A stretch of DNA of 64,000 nt, taken from NCBI RefSeq assembly GCF_031143425.1, contig NC_090447.1:131025106-131089105 (forward strand). Reading direction: 5' to 3'. Below are positions 9,391-21,379 of this stretch, piece after piece. The position numbers were made by a program, and so were the translations under genes. Positions within the stretch are counted from its first letter, which is position 1. Each line of letters starts with the position of its first letter. The notes beneath the pieces are model-generated. The model was given only the letters and a program-made list of their open reading frames with translations. It was not told the DNA's origin and made no database searches. The DNA is from Pleurodeles waltl (lineage: Eukaryota; Chordata; Amphibia; Caudata; Salamandridae).

Positions 9391-11849
9391 GTTTCTATTC
9401 AATTGTGGCCTAGTTAACATTTATCAGAAAAGCACACTTTTTCACATCATGGGAAGTTCGATTCAAAAGCAACAGTACTGTATGCTTGTATACATGTTAA
9501 ATCGAGTGTAAAAATGCATTCTGCACATTGTTAATGAAGCACACAAACATAAACCTATAAAAAAGTTTTATTGAGTCACTGTCGATTCTTTCATCTTTTC
9601 CGACATCTGTGCTTACAAACGCTAGCATGCTCAAATGTCATTTCATCAGCACACACTTCTGATTAGAGTTTTTATTTCCTTGGTTTCACCATTGCTAGAA
9701 CTCTGGGAGATTTTGCTACAGCATGAAAAAACCCATACAATTCAGGAGCGGCGTTAGGTGATAATGCACTTTAATTTCAAAAAGGACAGGTGGGCAATGG
9801 TGTGACACTATCGCCTGGACAGGTGCTACAGGTAAGGCATGCATTCATGCAGTTGATACATGGATGATCGTTTACTGAAACTTCACTTAGGGTGCTATAG
9901 GAGGCAATGCTGAGCTACAATGGAAATGCATCCGCAATTACCCACAGATCTCTCCATGAAAACCAACTGCTGCTAGCAAGTTAGAATATTAACAATTACT
10001 CATGTATGCAGATGCACTAAACAATTAGATGAACAGCAGAGCAGATATATCCTTAGAAGCATAGATATCTTCATTCTTGTTGGGTCCCATTTTGTCTTTT
10101 TAAAATAGCACCTGGATGGCAGAAATAGTTTAGTACTCACGGATAAGATCTGTATTCATGCTGCCAGTCACACATTTTAATATTAATTACACTTTCCCAT
10201 TATTCCTTCCTCATGAGACGTGATGAAAATTCATCAATATTTCAAGCATGGAGGAAATGAAATCAGGCATCCTTTGAGATCCCATGATGACATCACAGTA
10301 AGTGACATGGTATGATCCCTGAACCTGCTTGTCCCCTTTTTGTTTCGCCGCCTCAATTCAGAGGGTCAGAGAATAAAATGTACAGAAAATGCCAGTGCTC
10401 TGTTAGCTGCAGTGAATTATTCACAATAAGGCTCACTGGTTATGTTTCTCATGGGTTCTCCCCAACTGAGCACCTCTAAATGGGTTGATACGTCAATGAC
10501 AGAGTGGCTTATCGAGTCACTCGTATTGCATGAATTTGAAAGGTGTAACTCTCCTACATTGGAGGAAGTTCATTGTGGACCCATTTCCTGTTTACTAAAT
10601 GGGGAATATAGTACAAGGATTTAAGTCATTTTCGCAACGTAAATTGTTAGCGCAGGCCAATGCAATGTGCATACACTCATTTGCATAAAGCACTAAACAA
10701 TGTAAAATCATTAGATCGATTTATTTCTATTCGTGAACAAAGGCATTCAAACACATGAGCATGATCCATCAAAAAAGTCAGATAATTGTGCGCAGAAAGT
10801 CAATTCATGCCCTTACTTTTTAATTTCATTTGCGCCTTTAAGTGAGGATGAGCGAGAGTCTATCTGGAAAAAAATAATCAATTCTAGTCTTTTTTTCACT
10901 TTTCAATGAAAAACAGCCACTTAGTATGTGTGATGATATCAATAATCCTAATGGATAGTCAGTATATAATTACAATTAAGAAACAAAGTCTGTGAGTGAG
11001 ACAGGTTATTGAACCACCATTCCTTAAGATTAAGTTGTTTTTAATTCCTTCTTTCCTCATTTCAGAGGAGATTTCTTTGTAGGTGTGCTTGATGGCACTG
11101 ACTACCTTCACTGCTAACATTACAGAATTTTCTCCAGTGGGAATGAAATATAGGCCTTTTTTAAAATGATATTAAGTAGACAAGTTCATTTTTCACTCCT
11201 TTGGTACATTATCTTGTATGATTGGAGTATATGAGATATATCTCGTGCGTAAGTAAAGGAGTCGCCATATTTCACCACAGTTGAAGCTGCCGCTGAGTAA
11301 TGGAGAATAGGGCTATGATTTATCCTCTCTGGTTCTTGCACAGTCTTGTACCTCAATTAAGATGGGAAATCATTACTGTCTTTGATAAAATGTGTTCCTG
11401 TGTTCCAAGCCCTGAAGCCAGTTCGAGTAAAGTTATTGCTATGTTTAGAATGTATTATCCTGCAGCACCGCATAGATGCATGTCCTGGTTTCAGTCGCCA
11501 CAATGTATTTTTTTTTTTGTTCAGATGACAGGAATGGGTTTTGTTTTACAGAATCCCAAAATGAAAATGGGAGAAAATGGTCATGGAAATAAAATAGCAA
11601 AACTTGTTTCAATTGGTCTGCATCGGTTTCTCAGATCGATTAACTATTTTTCCCACGTGGAGAGAAACAGAGAAAGGGGACGGGGTGGGGGGTCTGGGCG
11701 GGATGGATTTGTGCACGTATATCCCCATATCTCCAATATGGCGACTGGACAGTATTATGCTTAGACATTTTACAAAGTTTTTAAATTGTGTTACTTCTGA
11801 AATATTTACTTTGTTAAAGGGCAAAAGATACACAGTCACTAAGTGACAT
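9391..11849. other. No recognisable gene or repeat
   Basis: AT-rich sequence with only short frames that have no composition or motif support. A frame at 11300-11764 (154 residues) contains no recognisable domain and reads into a purine-rich patch (11660-11705). I see no terminal repeats, target duplications, splice-bounded exons or RNA gene. Confidence 0.4.
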
Positions 11850-11852
11850 ATA

Positions 11853-12469
11853 GGGGGTCATTACGACCTCAGCGGTGTTTTGAAAAGACCGCCGAGGCCG
11901 CGGGAGACAGAATACCGAAATTGCCGGCAGTATTCCTGTCTCCCTATTATGACATTTCCGCTGGTCTAGCGGACGGTAACTGTTACCGTCCGCTGGCCCA
12001 GCAGAAATGTCACATCAACATTGCAGCCAGCTCGTAATATAGCTGGCGGCAATGCTGATGTGCAGCGGGTGCAGTAGCACCCGTTGCGCTTTTCACTGCC
12101 CGAAATTCGGGCAGTGAAATGCGCAACAGGGCTATGTCTGGGGCCCCCTGCACTGCTCATGCCAAGTGCATGGGCAGTGCAGGGGCTCCCAGGGGCACCA
12201 CAAGTCCCCTTACCGCCGGCCTTTCAATGGCGGTGTGTACCGCCACGGACAGGCCGGCGGTCGGGGACTCATAATCCCCAGGGCAGCGGTGCTTGCACCG
12301 CTGCCCTGGGGATTATGACCGTCAGGCAGAATCCTGGCGGGAAAATGGAGGGGCCAGCGGTATGGCTGTGGCAATTCTGCCACGGTCATAATTGCTGGCG
12401 GTACACCACCAGACTGTTGGCGGTGTTACCGCCAACATACCGCCGGCCGTCAGGGTCGTAATGACCCCC
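11853..12469. mobile_element. Harbinger-type MITE (617 bp) with ATA flanks
   Basis: The ends are GGGGGTCATTACGACC (11853-11868) and GGTCGTAATGACCCCC (12454-12469), exact inverted repeats. ATA (11850-11852) is repeated at 12470-12472 and is a candidate 3-bp target duplication. The interior is GC- and CpG-rich with internal inverted repeats, for example GCGGACGGTAAC/GTTACCGTCCGC around 11968-11993 and GGGGATTATGA words near 12265-12318. The end sequence is close to the termini of the autonomous element at 23702, so it was probably mobilised by that family's transposase. It has no coding capacity. Confidence 0.85.
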
Positions 12470-12472
12470 ATA

Positions 12473-13429
12473 GTTAGAATAAGTACACACTTCATTTAAT
12501 TCAATGATCGGTCCTTCAAAAGATAAATGTGCCATGTGTGTTTTTATGTGTATTGCATGCTAGCATTTATATACTGCTTTATTACTCTTAACAGTATATT
12601 GCTAGAATAAGCAGCCTATAAGTTAGTTTTGCTCGGAGGAGGCGTGTGTATTTTATTGCGTCGTTTTAATTGGTGTGGTCTAAGTGGTGCATATTTCTTT
12701 TCATGTGTGGGATCTGGAGGTGTGCTACAGATATGTCGCAGAATGGGGATATGGCTTAAATAAGGAGTGAACCACAAAAGTGTGACACACATTAAGTCAT
12801 GTCTTTATCTACTTACCATCCTTAATCTTACCTCTCTCAATATCATTATTTCTTGTGAGGCCACAGCTTACACTGTGATTAAGCTGGTGAGTAGGATTTT
12901 TATTCTAGACTAGGAGAGGGTACCGCCAATGAACCCCTTGCATACGTTTCCAGGGTTCGCCTAGGAGAGGAGGTCTTAATCTAGAAAGAAGAAATACCCC
13001 ATTCATACATGGATCTAAAAAGGGTCAGGAGAGGAAATGCTATTGTCCAGGAAGATAATGTGACACTACACTTGTTGTTGATTGTGTAGCTAGCAATTCC
13101 AGCATAGCATCTCAGAGCTCACCTTTGCCATGCAGGCATCAAACGTGCACACAATGCAGTCTGCAAAGCATTCTGAATGCCCTGGCTTTTCTGTATAAAG
13201 TAACATAAATACGGAACCAAATTACTACAGACCATTATGTATTATTATTACATCAATTCTAAATCTGAACTCAGTTTATTTTCAAACACTTCTCCTATGT
13301 ACTAATATTGGAAATTACAACATACCGACACAGAGGGGTAACTTTGATTTGGTTGATGTTGTAAGCAGTATTTTCTTTTTAAGAACATATTTTGAAATGA
13401 CTATCTCATAGATTAATATGACATATAGA
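12473..13429. other. No recognisable gene or repeat
   Basis: AT-rich sequence between a Harbinger MITE and an old MITE half. No supported ORF, terminal repeat or RNA gene. Confidence 0.4.
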
Positions 13430-13728
13430 GCCTGATACACAAAGCAATTTTGCAGTCACAAAGCCTGCAATTCACAAAATCAGTGAATTTGCAACTACCG
13501 AATGACTTTTTAAAACTACTAAAACCATTTTGAGATCTCGTAAAATTGTACTGAATTGCAAAATGGGTTCAGAAAGCCATACCAAATTGTTATTTTGAAG
13601 GGATTGGTTTATTGTGCCCCTTCTAAATACTTAAGCATGTTTTGTGACCATAATCCAATTGTAAAGCATTGAAAAGTTTCAGACTGTCAGGTTGGAGTGG
13701 TAACACATTAACATGGTCCTAATGAGTA
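13430..13728. repeat. Diverged MITE, left part (relative of 1774-2478)
   Basis: Word order matches the MITE at 1774-2478: GCAAAATGG-type words, then TTTTGTGACC, CAATTGTAAAGCATT, AGTTTCAGACTG and TGGAGTGGTAAC correspond to TTTGTGACC, CAAAGCAATT, AGTTAGCATCC and AGTGGGTGGTAAC at 1965-2035. The match stops near 13728 and resumes at 15470, on the other side of a minus-strand LINE. The copy is much more diverged than the one at 1774, which makes it older. Confidence 0.5.
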
Positions 13729-13785
13729 AAAAAAAAATGTGAGTAAGCAGTAGTCCAGAGGATCAACGGCAACTGTTAACAAAAC

Positions 13786-15465
13786 ATTTTTTTTGTTTTT
13801 GTAATTTTTTATTGGAAATAAATAAATAGCAATGGTCCTTAATTACAGTGCAATACAAAGCAGTATACAAAATGCACTGGGGATGGGCGAAGTTAAGGGA
13901 GGGCGAGGGGTGGGGTGGAAGGGAGTAGGTGAGGGAAAGAAAACACACATTGCATGTAGTCCTGTGAGGAGCCACAGATATGTAAAATCCAGACATCTGG
14001 GAGCAAGGGCTCCAAGTGCCGCACTGGAAGGGGCAGAGTCCAAAAGTTTCTGGTAGGGGAGGGTAAGGGTCTGCAGCGCTGAAGAGGGAATGGTATAGAC
14101 AGGGGCATGAGAGGGACAGGGCAAGGAAGAGGAACGAAAAGTATCCCAGGCCTGTGGCTATGGGTGTTCAGAAGGACGAGAGCGGGGCGTGCAGGTCCTG
14201 AGGTGGGACTGGAATTAGAAACGTGGTGAATACAAATTATAACAGGGCATGTGGTGGGTTCTGAGGGAAGGAGAGGTGGGGGAAGGAGGGAAAGAGGAAA
14301 GGAAGAGAGAATGGGAGAAAAAGGAAGAAAGTGAGAGAAGATGAAGGGGGAAGGAAAGGGAAATAGGAGGGGGCACAAGAGCACTGTGGTAGGGGAGGGA
14401 AAGGATAAGAGAGGTGGAAGGGGGATTAGGTGGAAAGGGGATGTGATGAGGAGTGAGTACGAAACAGAAGGGAGGTGGTGGACTGTGGTCGAGTGGAGGG
14501 TAGGTACGGTGCCAGGGTTTCACCAATGTCACTCTCCTTTTTAGTGATACAGGCTGTCGGATGTGCAAAGAAAAGGTGCCCATGTCTGTAGGAATAATGT
14601 TGATTGGTCCTGCAAATGATGAATGACGTGTTCATGGACTGAATGACGGAGGATGCAGTTTTTGGCGGTCACAAGGGCTGTATGTAGGAGGCTGCGTTGT
14701 GGGCAGGATAGATATAGAGAGTTCCCCATGTCATGTAGGAGAATTAGTGAGGGGGAGAGGGGCATCCTGAGTATCATGGAGGCTCCCAGGGTGGGTCCGA
14801 CTGCTGTCCATAATGGCTGGATCGAAGGACGTTCACAAAGGAAGTGTGTGAGGTTGCAACAAGTAGCCGAGCATCGCCAACAATTTGCATGAGCCAGTAT
14901 GCCTGTCCTGTGTAGTTTTGCTGGCTTCTACTGCCATTTGTGGAGTGTCTTGAAGAGGCAAAATTTCAGGTCGGGTTCCCGCATATCCCTGTCCAGTGCT
15001 TCCTTGATATCTGTCCAGACCTCTTCAATGTCCATCTGCTGGTGGGATTACCATTTGATGCGGGGATTGTCGAGGAGGGGCTGCAAGAAAAGATGCAGTG
15101 CAAGGACTTTGTAGAGACCTGACATCACCCCTCTGAAGCAGCCCAAGGTCCTAAGATAGTACACTATGGGTGAGGTCTGGAGGTTCCATGGGCAGGCTCC
15201 CATACTGCGCTGTAGGCAGTGCTTTAGCTGTAGGTGTTGCTATGCCAGCTGGGGCAAGAGGCCAAATTTCTCCAGCAGGCATCTGTATGTCTTTAGGTCA
15301 CCATCACCCAGGATCTGGTCTAGGCTGTGCATGCCCACCGTGCGCTAGTTGAGGGGCACTCTGCCAATATGCAGGCAGTCATTACCCCATATAGGGGCAC
15401 ACATGTGAAAGCAGAGATGTATACCGAAAAGACGATGCAGTCTAAGCCAGGCTTTGTGCATGGTT
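13786..15465 (-). mobile_element. 5'-truncated L1/Tx1-like LINE, ORF2 C-terminus and 3' end
   Basis: Read on the minus strand, 15460 to 14540 gives the C-terminal part of a LINE ORF2: an RTVGMHSLDQILGDG segment, an IVYYLRTLGCFRGVMS segment, then a cysteine/histidine knuckle (14886-14830) with CWRC...THFL. The last ligand of the usual C-x2-C...H...C pattern appears replaced (WECP is CERP here). A purine-rich 3'UTR follows (14530-13900 on the plus strand as GA-rich), then AATAAA on the minus strand (13813-13808) and an A-rich tail seen as T-runs at 13789-13800. Stops and shifts are frequent. No clean target duplication was found. The 5' part of ORF2 and ORF1 are missing. Confidence 0.65.
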
Positions 15466-15469
15466 CTTA

Positions 15470-15740
15470 AAAAAACTTGAAGAAGAATAACCCTTTCTTT
15501 TTAAATGCAGCTTCATTTCCTTTCAGAAAATGGGTTGCTCTTAGAAAAAATTGTTTACTTTGTTTAAAAGCGATCACTGGAATGGTGGTCTGCTAACCCC
15601 AGCAATCAACCATGACTGTGATGGCATTCAAGTGTAATGAGTAACAATTTGGAACCTACCTCATGAATTTCGATGAGGTATGTCGAATTCCAACCTACTA
15701 CAATTTAGAATTTTATGAACTGACTTACTAGTGCATTAGT
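15470..15740. repeat. Diverged MITE, right part (relative of 1774-2478)
   Basis: CTTTGTTTAAAAGCGATCACTGG, GGTCTGCTaacCCCAGCA, CACCTCATGAAT/GATGAGGT-type arms and the surrounding order correspond to 2215-2345 of the MITE at 1774-2478. Together with 13430-13728 it makes one old copy split by the LINE at 13786-15465. Confidence 0.5.
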
Positions 15741-17799
15741 ACAGCCTGCACTCATACAGAACTGGCATGAGTGGTGTCACTCTGAAGGATTTAATGTAAC
15801 CATGCTGTGATGCGACGAGCCTCACGTATCATTTGTAACTTGGCTTTCCGCCACTAGAGACTCTTACCCCCAGCCACGCCCCATCTAGAAAGTGGGTTTT
15901 TGGGTTGTGCTCGTAAGTCATATTCCATGATTAGTACCAACATAACAGTCAACGGGCCATTAATAGACCCCTCCCATAGATGCCTGTCATTTTGTTATGA
16001 GACTTTATTAAAATTATTTTAGTTTTCGGGACCATAGATTCATGGATTCAGTCCTGAGCGTATGTTTTGTCTTTTGCTGCATGAGTATGTAATGGGTGTT
16101 TCCCATTCTTTGTCCCTGTACAAATAAACTTAGAGGTTTGAAATAATGACACTAAAAATAGTATACAGTGTCTATAAAATTAAGGAGCCCACAACTGAAT
16201 GTTAGAGTTGAGATCAAGAAACTATGCATCCCCACATTCACTACTATATGTATGTATATACTGTACAGCAATAAAGTACTCCCTACTTACTTACCCCACT
16301 TTAACTGTGTAGTTGCATCGTTTGGGAACACTAGTTCAAATCTACATGACAACAGAGCTTAATGAATTCATCTTCCTATGGTCACTAATGTCATTGTTGA
16401 ATAATTGATTAGTAATTAAAGTAAAAACATGTTTTTCTAGTGCCAGTGTTGAATGATTGAATGAAATTAAAAATGTTATTTTTCTAGTAAAACCAATATA
16501 TTGATGGTTATTCACTAGTTTACCATAGAAGTTGAGGTTCACATTTCCCCCTTCATGGACCGTTGTCTTCTTTATTATTAGTACATGTGTCAGGTCACAA
16601 AATTATTTTCCATTGGCAAAAAATCAGTGTACAATGTTCTACTACTTTTCTTGAAAACTGAAATTCGGTACACCAACCACAGTCATTTTTTATTTTGAAG
16701 TACCACTGAAATGTTTCTAAACGTTTTGGTAGGATGGCAGTGTTTAGGAAGGGGTTGCACACCAAGCGATGAAACCTTTTTTTCATTTTATCTTGATTGG
16801 AGGCAAAAATGTATTGACTATTTTTAAAAAATTTAACATTTACCATTTGTGAATGTTTACATCCAAATTAGGTATAACTAATGACATTTTCAATCAAATT
16901 GTCCCAATTTTGAAGTCTTCACTATTCCCGAGATATTTCAGGATTAGGACATCAGGTATTCCCTTTATTCTAACCATTAAAGTGTGACCTTTAGTGTTTT
17001 ACTGCACTTCAAGAAAAATCTACTACATTGTCCCTACAGTGTACTGATCACAGATCCCAAATGTGTGACCGGTTGTGTTTTTGGTCACAATATACCGTAC
17101 TGGGCCAACACCATCATAAACTTTTACAGACTTTTTCGAAGGGTGATACTTAACCTGAACGCTCTTTGATAGGAGCAATACTAGTGCCTTTTTTCACAAA
17201 GAGTTGGAGGGTGATATTGTATGCCACCTGCTCATCTACTGATTGACATGACTGTGAAGATCTTTGCCGAATTTATATTAATAGCATTAAATGATTTTTC
17301 TTTGGTTCAGTCTCTATTCCTGATTGAAGAAGATGTTTTATAGAATGGCCAATCGTCCATTGTCTACTGTTGAGGGAGGCTGCCCAAATGTTAATTGAAA
17401 GAGGAAGGAGCATGTTATTGCTGCTAGACTTTTGACTCTATGAACATAACTCATCTTTGTGTTACATTGATGGAATGGAATATGTTCCTGAGGCTGGTAT
17501 GTATTATGTAACTTCAAAATTAGACTAGGATCTAAGTGTCCCTAAATGGAAAATGAACTGATGAAATTGCAGTCTGGAATGATGTGAAACAAGTGTCTCA
17601 TGTTTTAATTTGGTTATTTATAGTGATGCTACAAGAGGCTACCAAGGAAAGTTGGCTAGTCTTAATAATTCACCCGCAAAATGGGTGGTATCAAAATGGG
17701 CAACCTATTGTTTGCAAATGAATTATGGCCCAATTTAGACACAGAAAATAAAACCTTAATTAAATAAGGAATGATTAAAAAAATTGTGTAAAATAATTC
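15741..17799. other. No recognisable gene or repeat
   Basis: AT-rich sequence. Short frames (for example 16595-16846 minus, 16984-17169 plus) show no family motif, terminal repeat or splice context that I recognise. It may be an old element past recognition. Confidence 0.4.
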
Positions 17800-18432
17800 T
17801 TAGGAAACAATGTGCCAGATTCTGATATAATTAGGATCATATCACCTCCAGAATTAACTAGGTCAACCAATACAGTAAGCAACATGGAACCACCTTCTAC
17901 GTCAGAGTAAACCTTCGTCCGTGAACTCTGAAAGTCCAGGAAACATGAACAGAACTCAAATGACTACACAAAAAATAACATGAAGCAACTATTAATATAA
18001 CACATGGATCCTTCTTTAGAACACCCAGACAATTCTAGCATCTCTAATTTTCCTTTGATGAAAGCCATGACTAGAAAAACAAAAAATACATATTTTAAAC
18101 TACAATAAAATGTGGGCAACAAGGACATGATTTCCAAAATCTCTTACAGCATTTCTGCTATATGAAAAGAACCAGAGGGAGACAGTGAAAAACACAAGAA
18201 ACAAAAGCAAACTAACACCTCATCTATTAAAATGAACCCTGAGTATCAATGAACTGACTTAGAACTTATAACAACTATTTCACCAGATGATCTCAACCAA
18301 ATACCTATATTGAAAACTAAACACTAGAATTTGATGAAACCATTGCTTTCTTACAAATTGATTTCTGTCTTAGTTATGTCTCCGAAGGAATTAATTATAC
18401 CCGAATCAACAAAGAAATACTTAAGATCATAC

Positions 18433-19300
18433 TGTCGCGCTGCGAGCACGAGCCTCTGCGGCGCAGCACTCTGGGGCCGCGGCGGGTTGCGGTTGGGCCG
18501 CAGGGGAAGCCGAGGCTCGGGTCAAGGGTCGCGGCACTCGCCGCACCCCTTTTCTCCAGCCGTGGATTCCTGGACGCACGCGGCAGGGCCAGAGGACCCA
18601 AATTGGGTCCCGGCCCTTGCCGCAAGTACAGCGTTTGCCACGCTTGACGGACACATAAATTATACATGGGGATTCTTGGTATCCACTCCTTCCACCACTT
18701 ACCGGTCACAACAGGCAAAAGCCGGATGCCTGCACATGGTGGTGTTTTATGCATGCCTTTTCCCTTTCCCAGCATGCTGTTCACTTCCTCTTTTCCCTGC
18801 ATGCTTTGTTTCTCGTTGTTTAGATGCATGTTCTTTATTCTTAGTTATAACCTCTTCCCCAATCTAAGATGGTGGTGTTTCTACTTCCTGTTTTCTACTT
18901 CCTGTCTAGGGATATATAAGGGGAATTCAGCTTCTGTCTCATTGCGTTGCAACACTCCTTTGGTGGTAGTCACGCTCCGGCTGGTTTCCTCTTGTGGAGC
19001 CAGTTATTCTTGACCTGTCCTCGTCTCCAGTTTTCCTGTACTCTCGGATCTTCAGTTCTAACGTCCTTGTGTCCTCCTTCTGTTTCAGGGAGTTCCTGTT
19101 GGAGGTTTTTTACCCTTTTGGGGTTTTTCCTCTGGGACTCCTTCTGGAGGGCATGGACTGTAGTGGCTTGCTATTGTCAAACAGCACCGTGGCTACCGGA
19201 AGGGGTCGCCCCTACCTCGGCCAGAGCAGAACCTGCTGGAATCGGGGTCGTTCCCCAACTCTCATCAACTTTGACGGTAAGCCCAGTGTAAACCGTGACA
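18433..19300 (+). mobile_element. Solo LTR (868 bp) with perfect 5-bp target duplication
   Basis: It begins TGTCGCGC and ends CCGTGACA, so it has the 5'-TG...CA-3' ends of an LTR. CATAC occurs immediately outside on both sides (18428-18432 and 19301-19305), a perfect 5-bp target duplication. The first 220 bases are very GC- and CpG-rich against an AT-rich background. A TATATAAG box lies at 18913-18920, suitable for transcription start near 18940-18950. No internal coding region is present, so this is a solo LTR left by recombination. Good preservation of ends and duplication suggests it is younger than the LINE around it. The 178-residue frame across 18331-18867 starts outside the LTR and is not a gene. 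Confidence 0.9.
18913..18920 (+). promoter_or_regulatory. TATA box of the solo LTR
   Basis: TATATAAG stands about two thirds of the way through the LTR, the expected place for the U3/R boundary promoter. The orientation is inferred from this box alone, since no internal region remains. Confidence 0.55.
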
Positions 19301-21379
19301 CATACATTGTTTTGAGAACTTGAAGCAAATTGACGTATGTTCGAGGAAGGATCCAATTTCTGACAGATCAAAACTTGAAGGAAAATAATTCATACATATT
19401 GGCTGGTCAAATAACAATTGCTACTAACAAAGGTTAAATAAAGGCAAACCTGTATCTGAACAGGGAATAAACTTGAAAGCAATACATTGTGAAAAATATC
19501 CCTATTTTCTTGGACAAGAGCACAAAAATAGAATGGGTAGAACAACACATTCCATCCTTTGCCTCTCATCTCTTATTAAAAGGTCCTGGTTAGATTACAT
19601 TGGACGAGGTAGACAATCTAACAATAGCCATAACAAATTAACAGAGATCTGGAAGCAATATATTACTCCCACCTGACCTAGTCAAACTAAATACATGAGT
19701 ACAAGGACAACATTGTAAAAAAACAACTCTTAATCAGTGCCACTGGACAATCTTTTCTTGATACAAGACCTGCTTAATTACCTGCACTAATAGATAGCAC
19801 ACAGATATGTTCATGGAACATTTCACCTCTGGATCAATAACTAAAAAAGTATGACCCCCAAACTATGAACCTTTTTAAACTCCTATTACATTATTTGCCT
19901 GCAAAAAACCTGGAAACAACTGATATTTTTCAGAATTCATTAGCTTTGAGGTACCAGCTACTAAAGGCCAAACGAGAAAGACCAGTGGCTCTTTATCAAT
20001 ACTAACTAACAATAGTGTAGGTCTGATAAACTATAGAATTACACTCAATTACAAAAATATAAATGCAGTTGGTTGAAATTCAGTACTAATGTCCAGATAC
20101 ATGTTATCAAATGAATATTTCATCTCAATAATCAAAAGGCAGAAAACAGATTACTTCAACAAAAGACTACATTTCAATACTGATTGAATCCATAAAAACA
20201 CAATTGTTCTAATGACTGGTGACTTTAAAACCAATTTATTTTATGTGGTTAAAGACAACAACTATGACGATCCAGTAGACTATTCTTACTATGTTCCGAA
20301 AGGATTGTTCTAAGTGAAAAAGTCAAAATTAGCCAACCAAAATGATCAGTTAAATATTCCTTGAAAAAGGTTTTTCCCCTTTGAATGGGAGCAATACAAA
20401 TGACTGTCTGGCACAAAACAACTTTATAGAGAAGGAACAAAATAATTCACAGATTATGCTGTCATGCATAGTGATTTTGACAAACCTTTGAACTTTAAAT
20501 CGAACTGGAAATATCCATTATCTGCAGCAAATTTATAGTATAAAATTATGGAATCAGGACTACTAAGCACTTTAAATCTGAAGAAAGCAGAGTAACAGGA
20601 GAAAACAAAAACATTGGAAGCTGTATTTTCAGTTCTCAAGTTCTAACATTCTGGGCCAATGATTTATTGTCAAAATCAAGCAATCAACAGAAATATCTTT
20701 CTCTTACTTAACTCAGGAAGTGAGTTACTGTACTTCCTTCTTCGCCCAAATAATCTATTTCATGCCATCCACTCACAACTTCAATGTAAGCAGGTATAAC
20801 AATCAAAAGGTAAGACTTACTACAATTCAAAAACTGAAAAAAGTTTATAGGAATATAAGACAATTGCTGAAGACGGATCCACTGCATAGCAGAGACATGA
20901 ACATCAAAAAACATAAAAATGCTTTAAAATAGGACATCTTTGGAATTAAAACAAGTAATCTGGAAGCTGCATGGACAGAGTTACAGTTTTCACTACTATG
21001 AAGGAATACTTGTAAATGTTGGTCCTGTGTTGGTTTCAGCATCAACTTCCACAAAACAAATTTGACTCTCATATCTCTTACCATATCTGCAATGATATCC
21101 CTCAAACTTGTACGGAATCCCAAACAATTAATACAGAACTTAAAAAGAATATGTCATGATATCTTATCAATCAATCTGAAATAATAATTTTTATTAGAGA
21201 AAATAATATTACATGTTCACCTGGCCCCAGCAGTCTGCCAACAGCAATTATGAAACTTGATGTAGAAAACTGGAGCCACTTGCTGATGTTGATATTCAGC
21301 TCAGTAATAGATAACAGCCGGGTATGTCCCTTGTTTAAGGCTCCATTATACAGCCCATATACAAAAGAGGACCTGAAGA

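Noticed and set aside
13893..14583. Minus-strand frames of 93-163 residues rich in Pro, Ser and Phe
   Set aside because: They lie in the purine/pyrimidine-biased 3'UTR of a LINE; low-complexity composition explains them.
18331..18867. 178-residue plus-strand frame over a CpG-rich segment, possible host first exon
   Set aside because: It crosses the left end of the solo LTR, including its CATAC duplication, and has no conserved domain. The CpG richness belongs to the LTR.
18911..19270. GACGGTAAGCC near the LTR end as a host splice donor
   Set aside because: It may be an LTR-encoded donor, but with no internal region or acceptor it cannot be supported.
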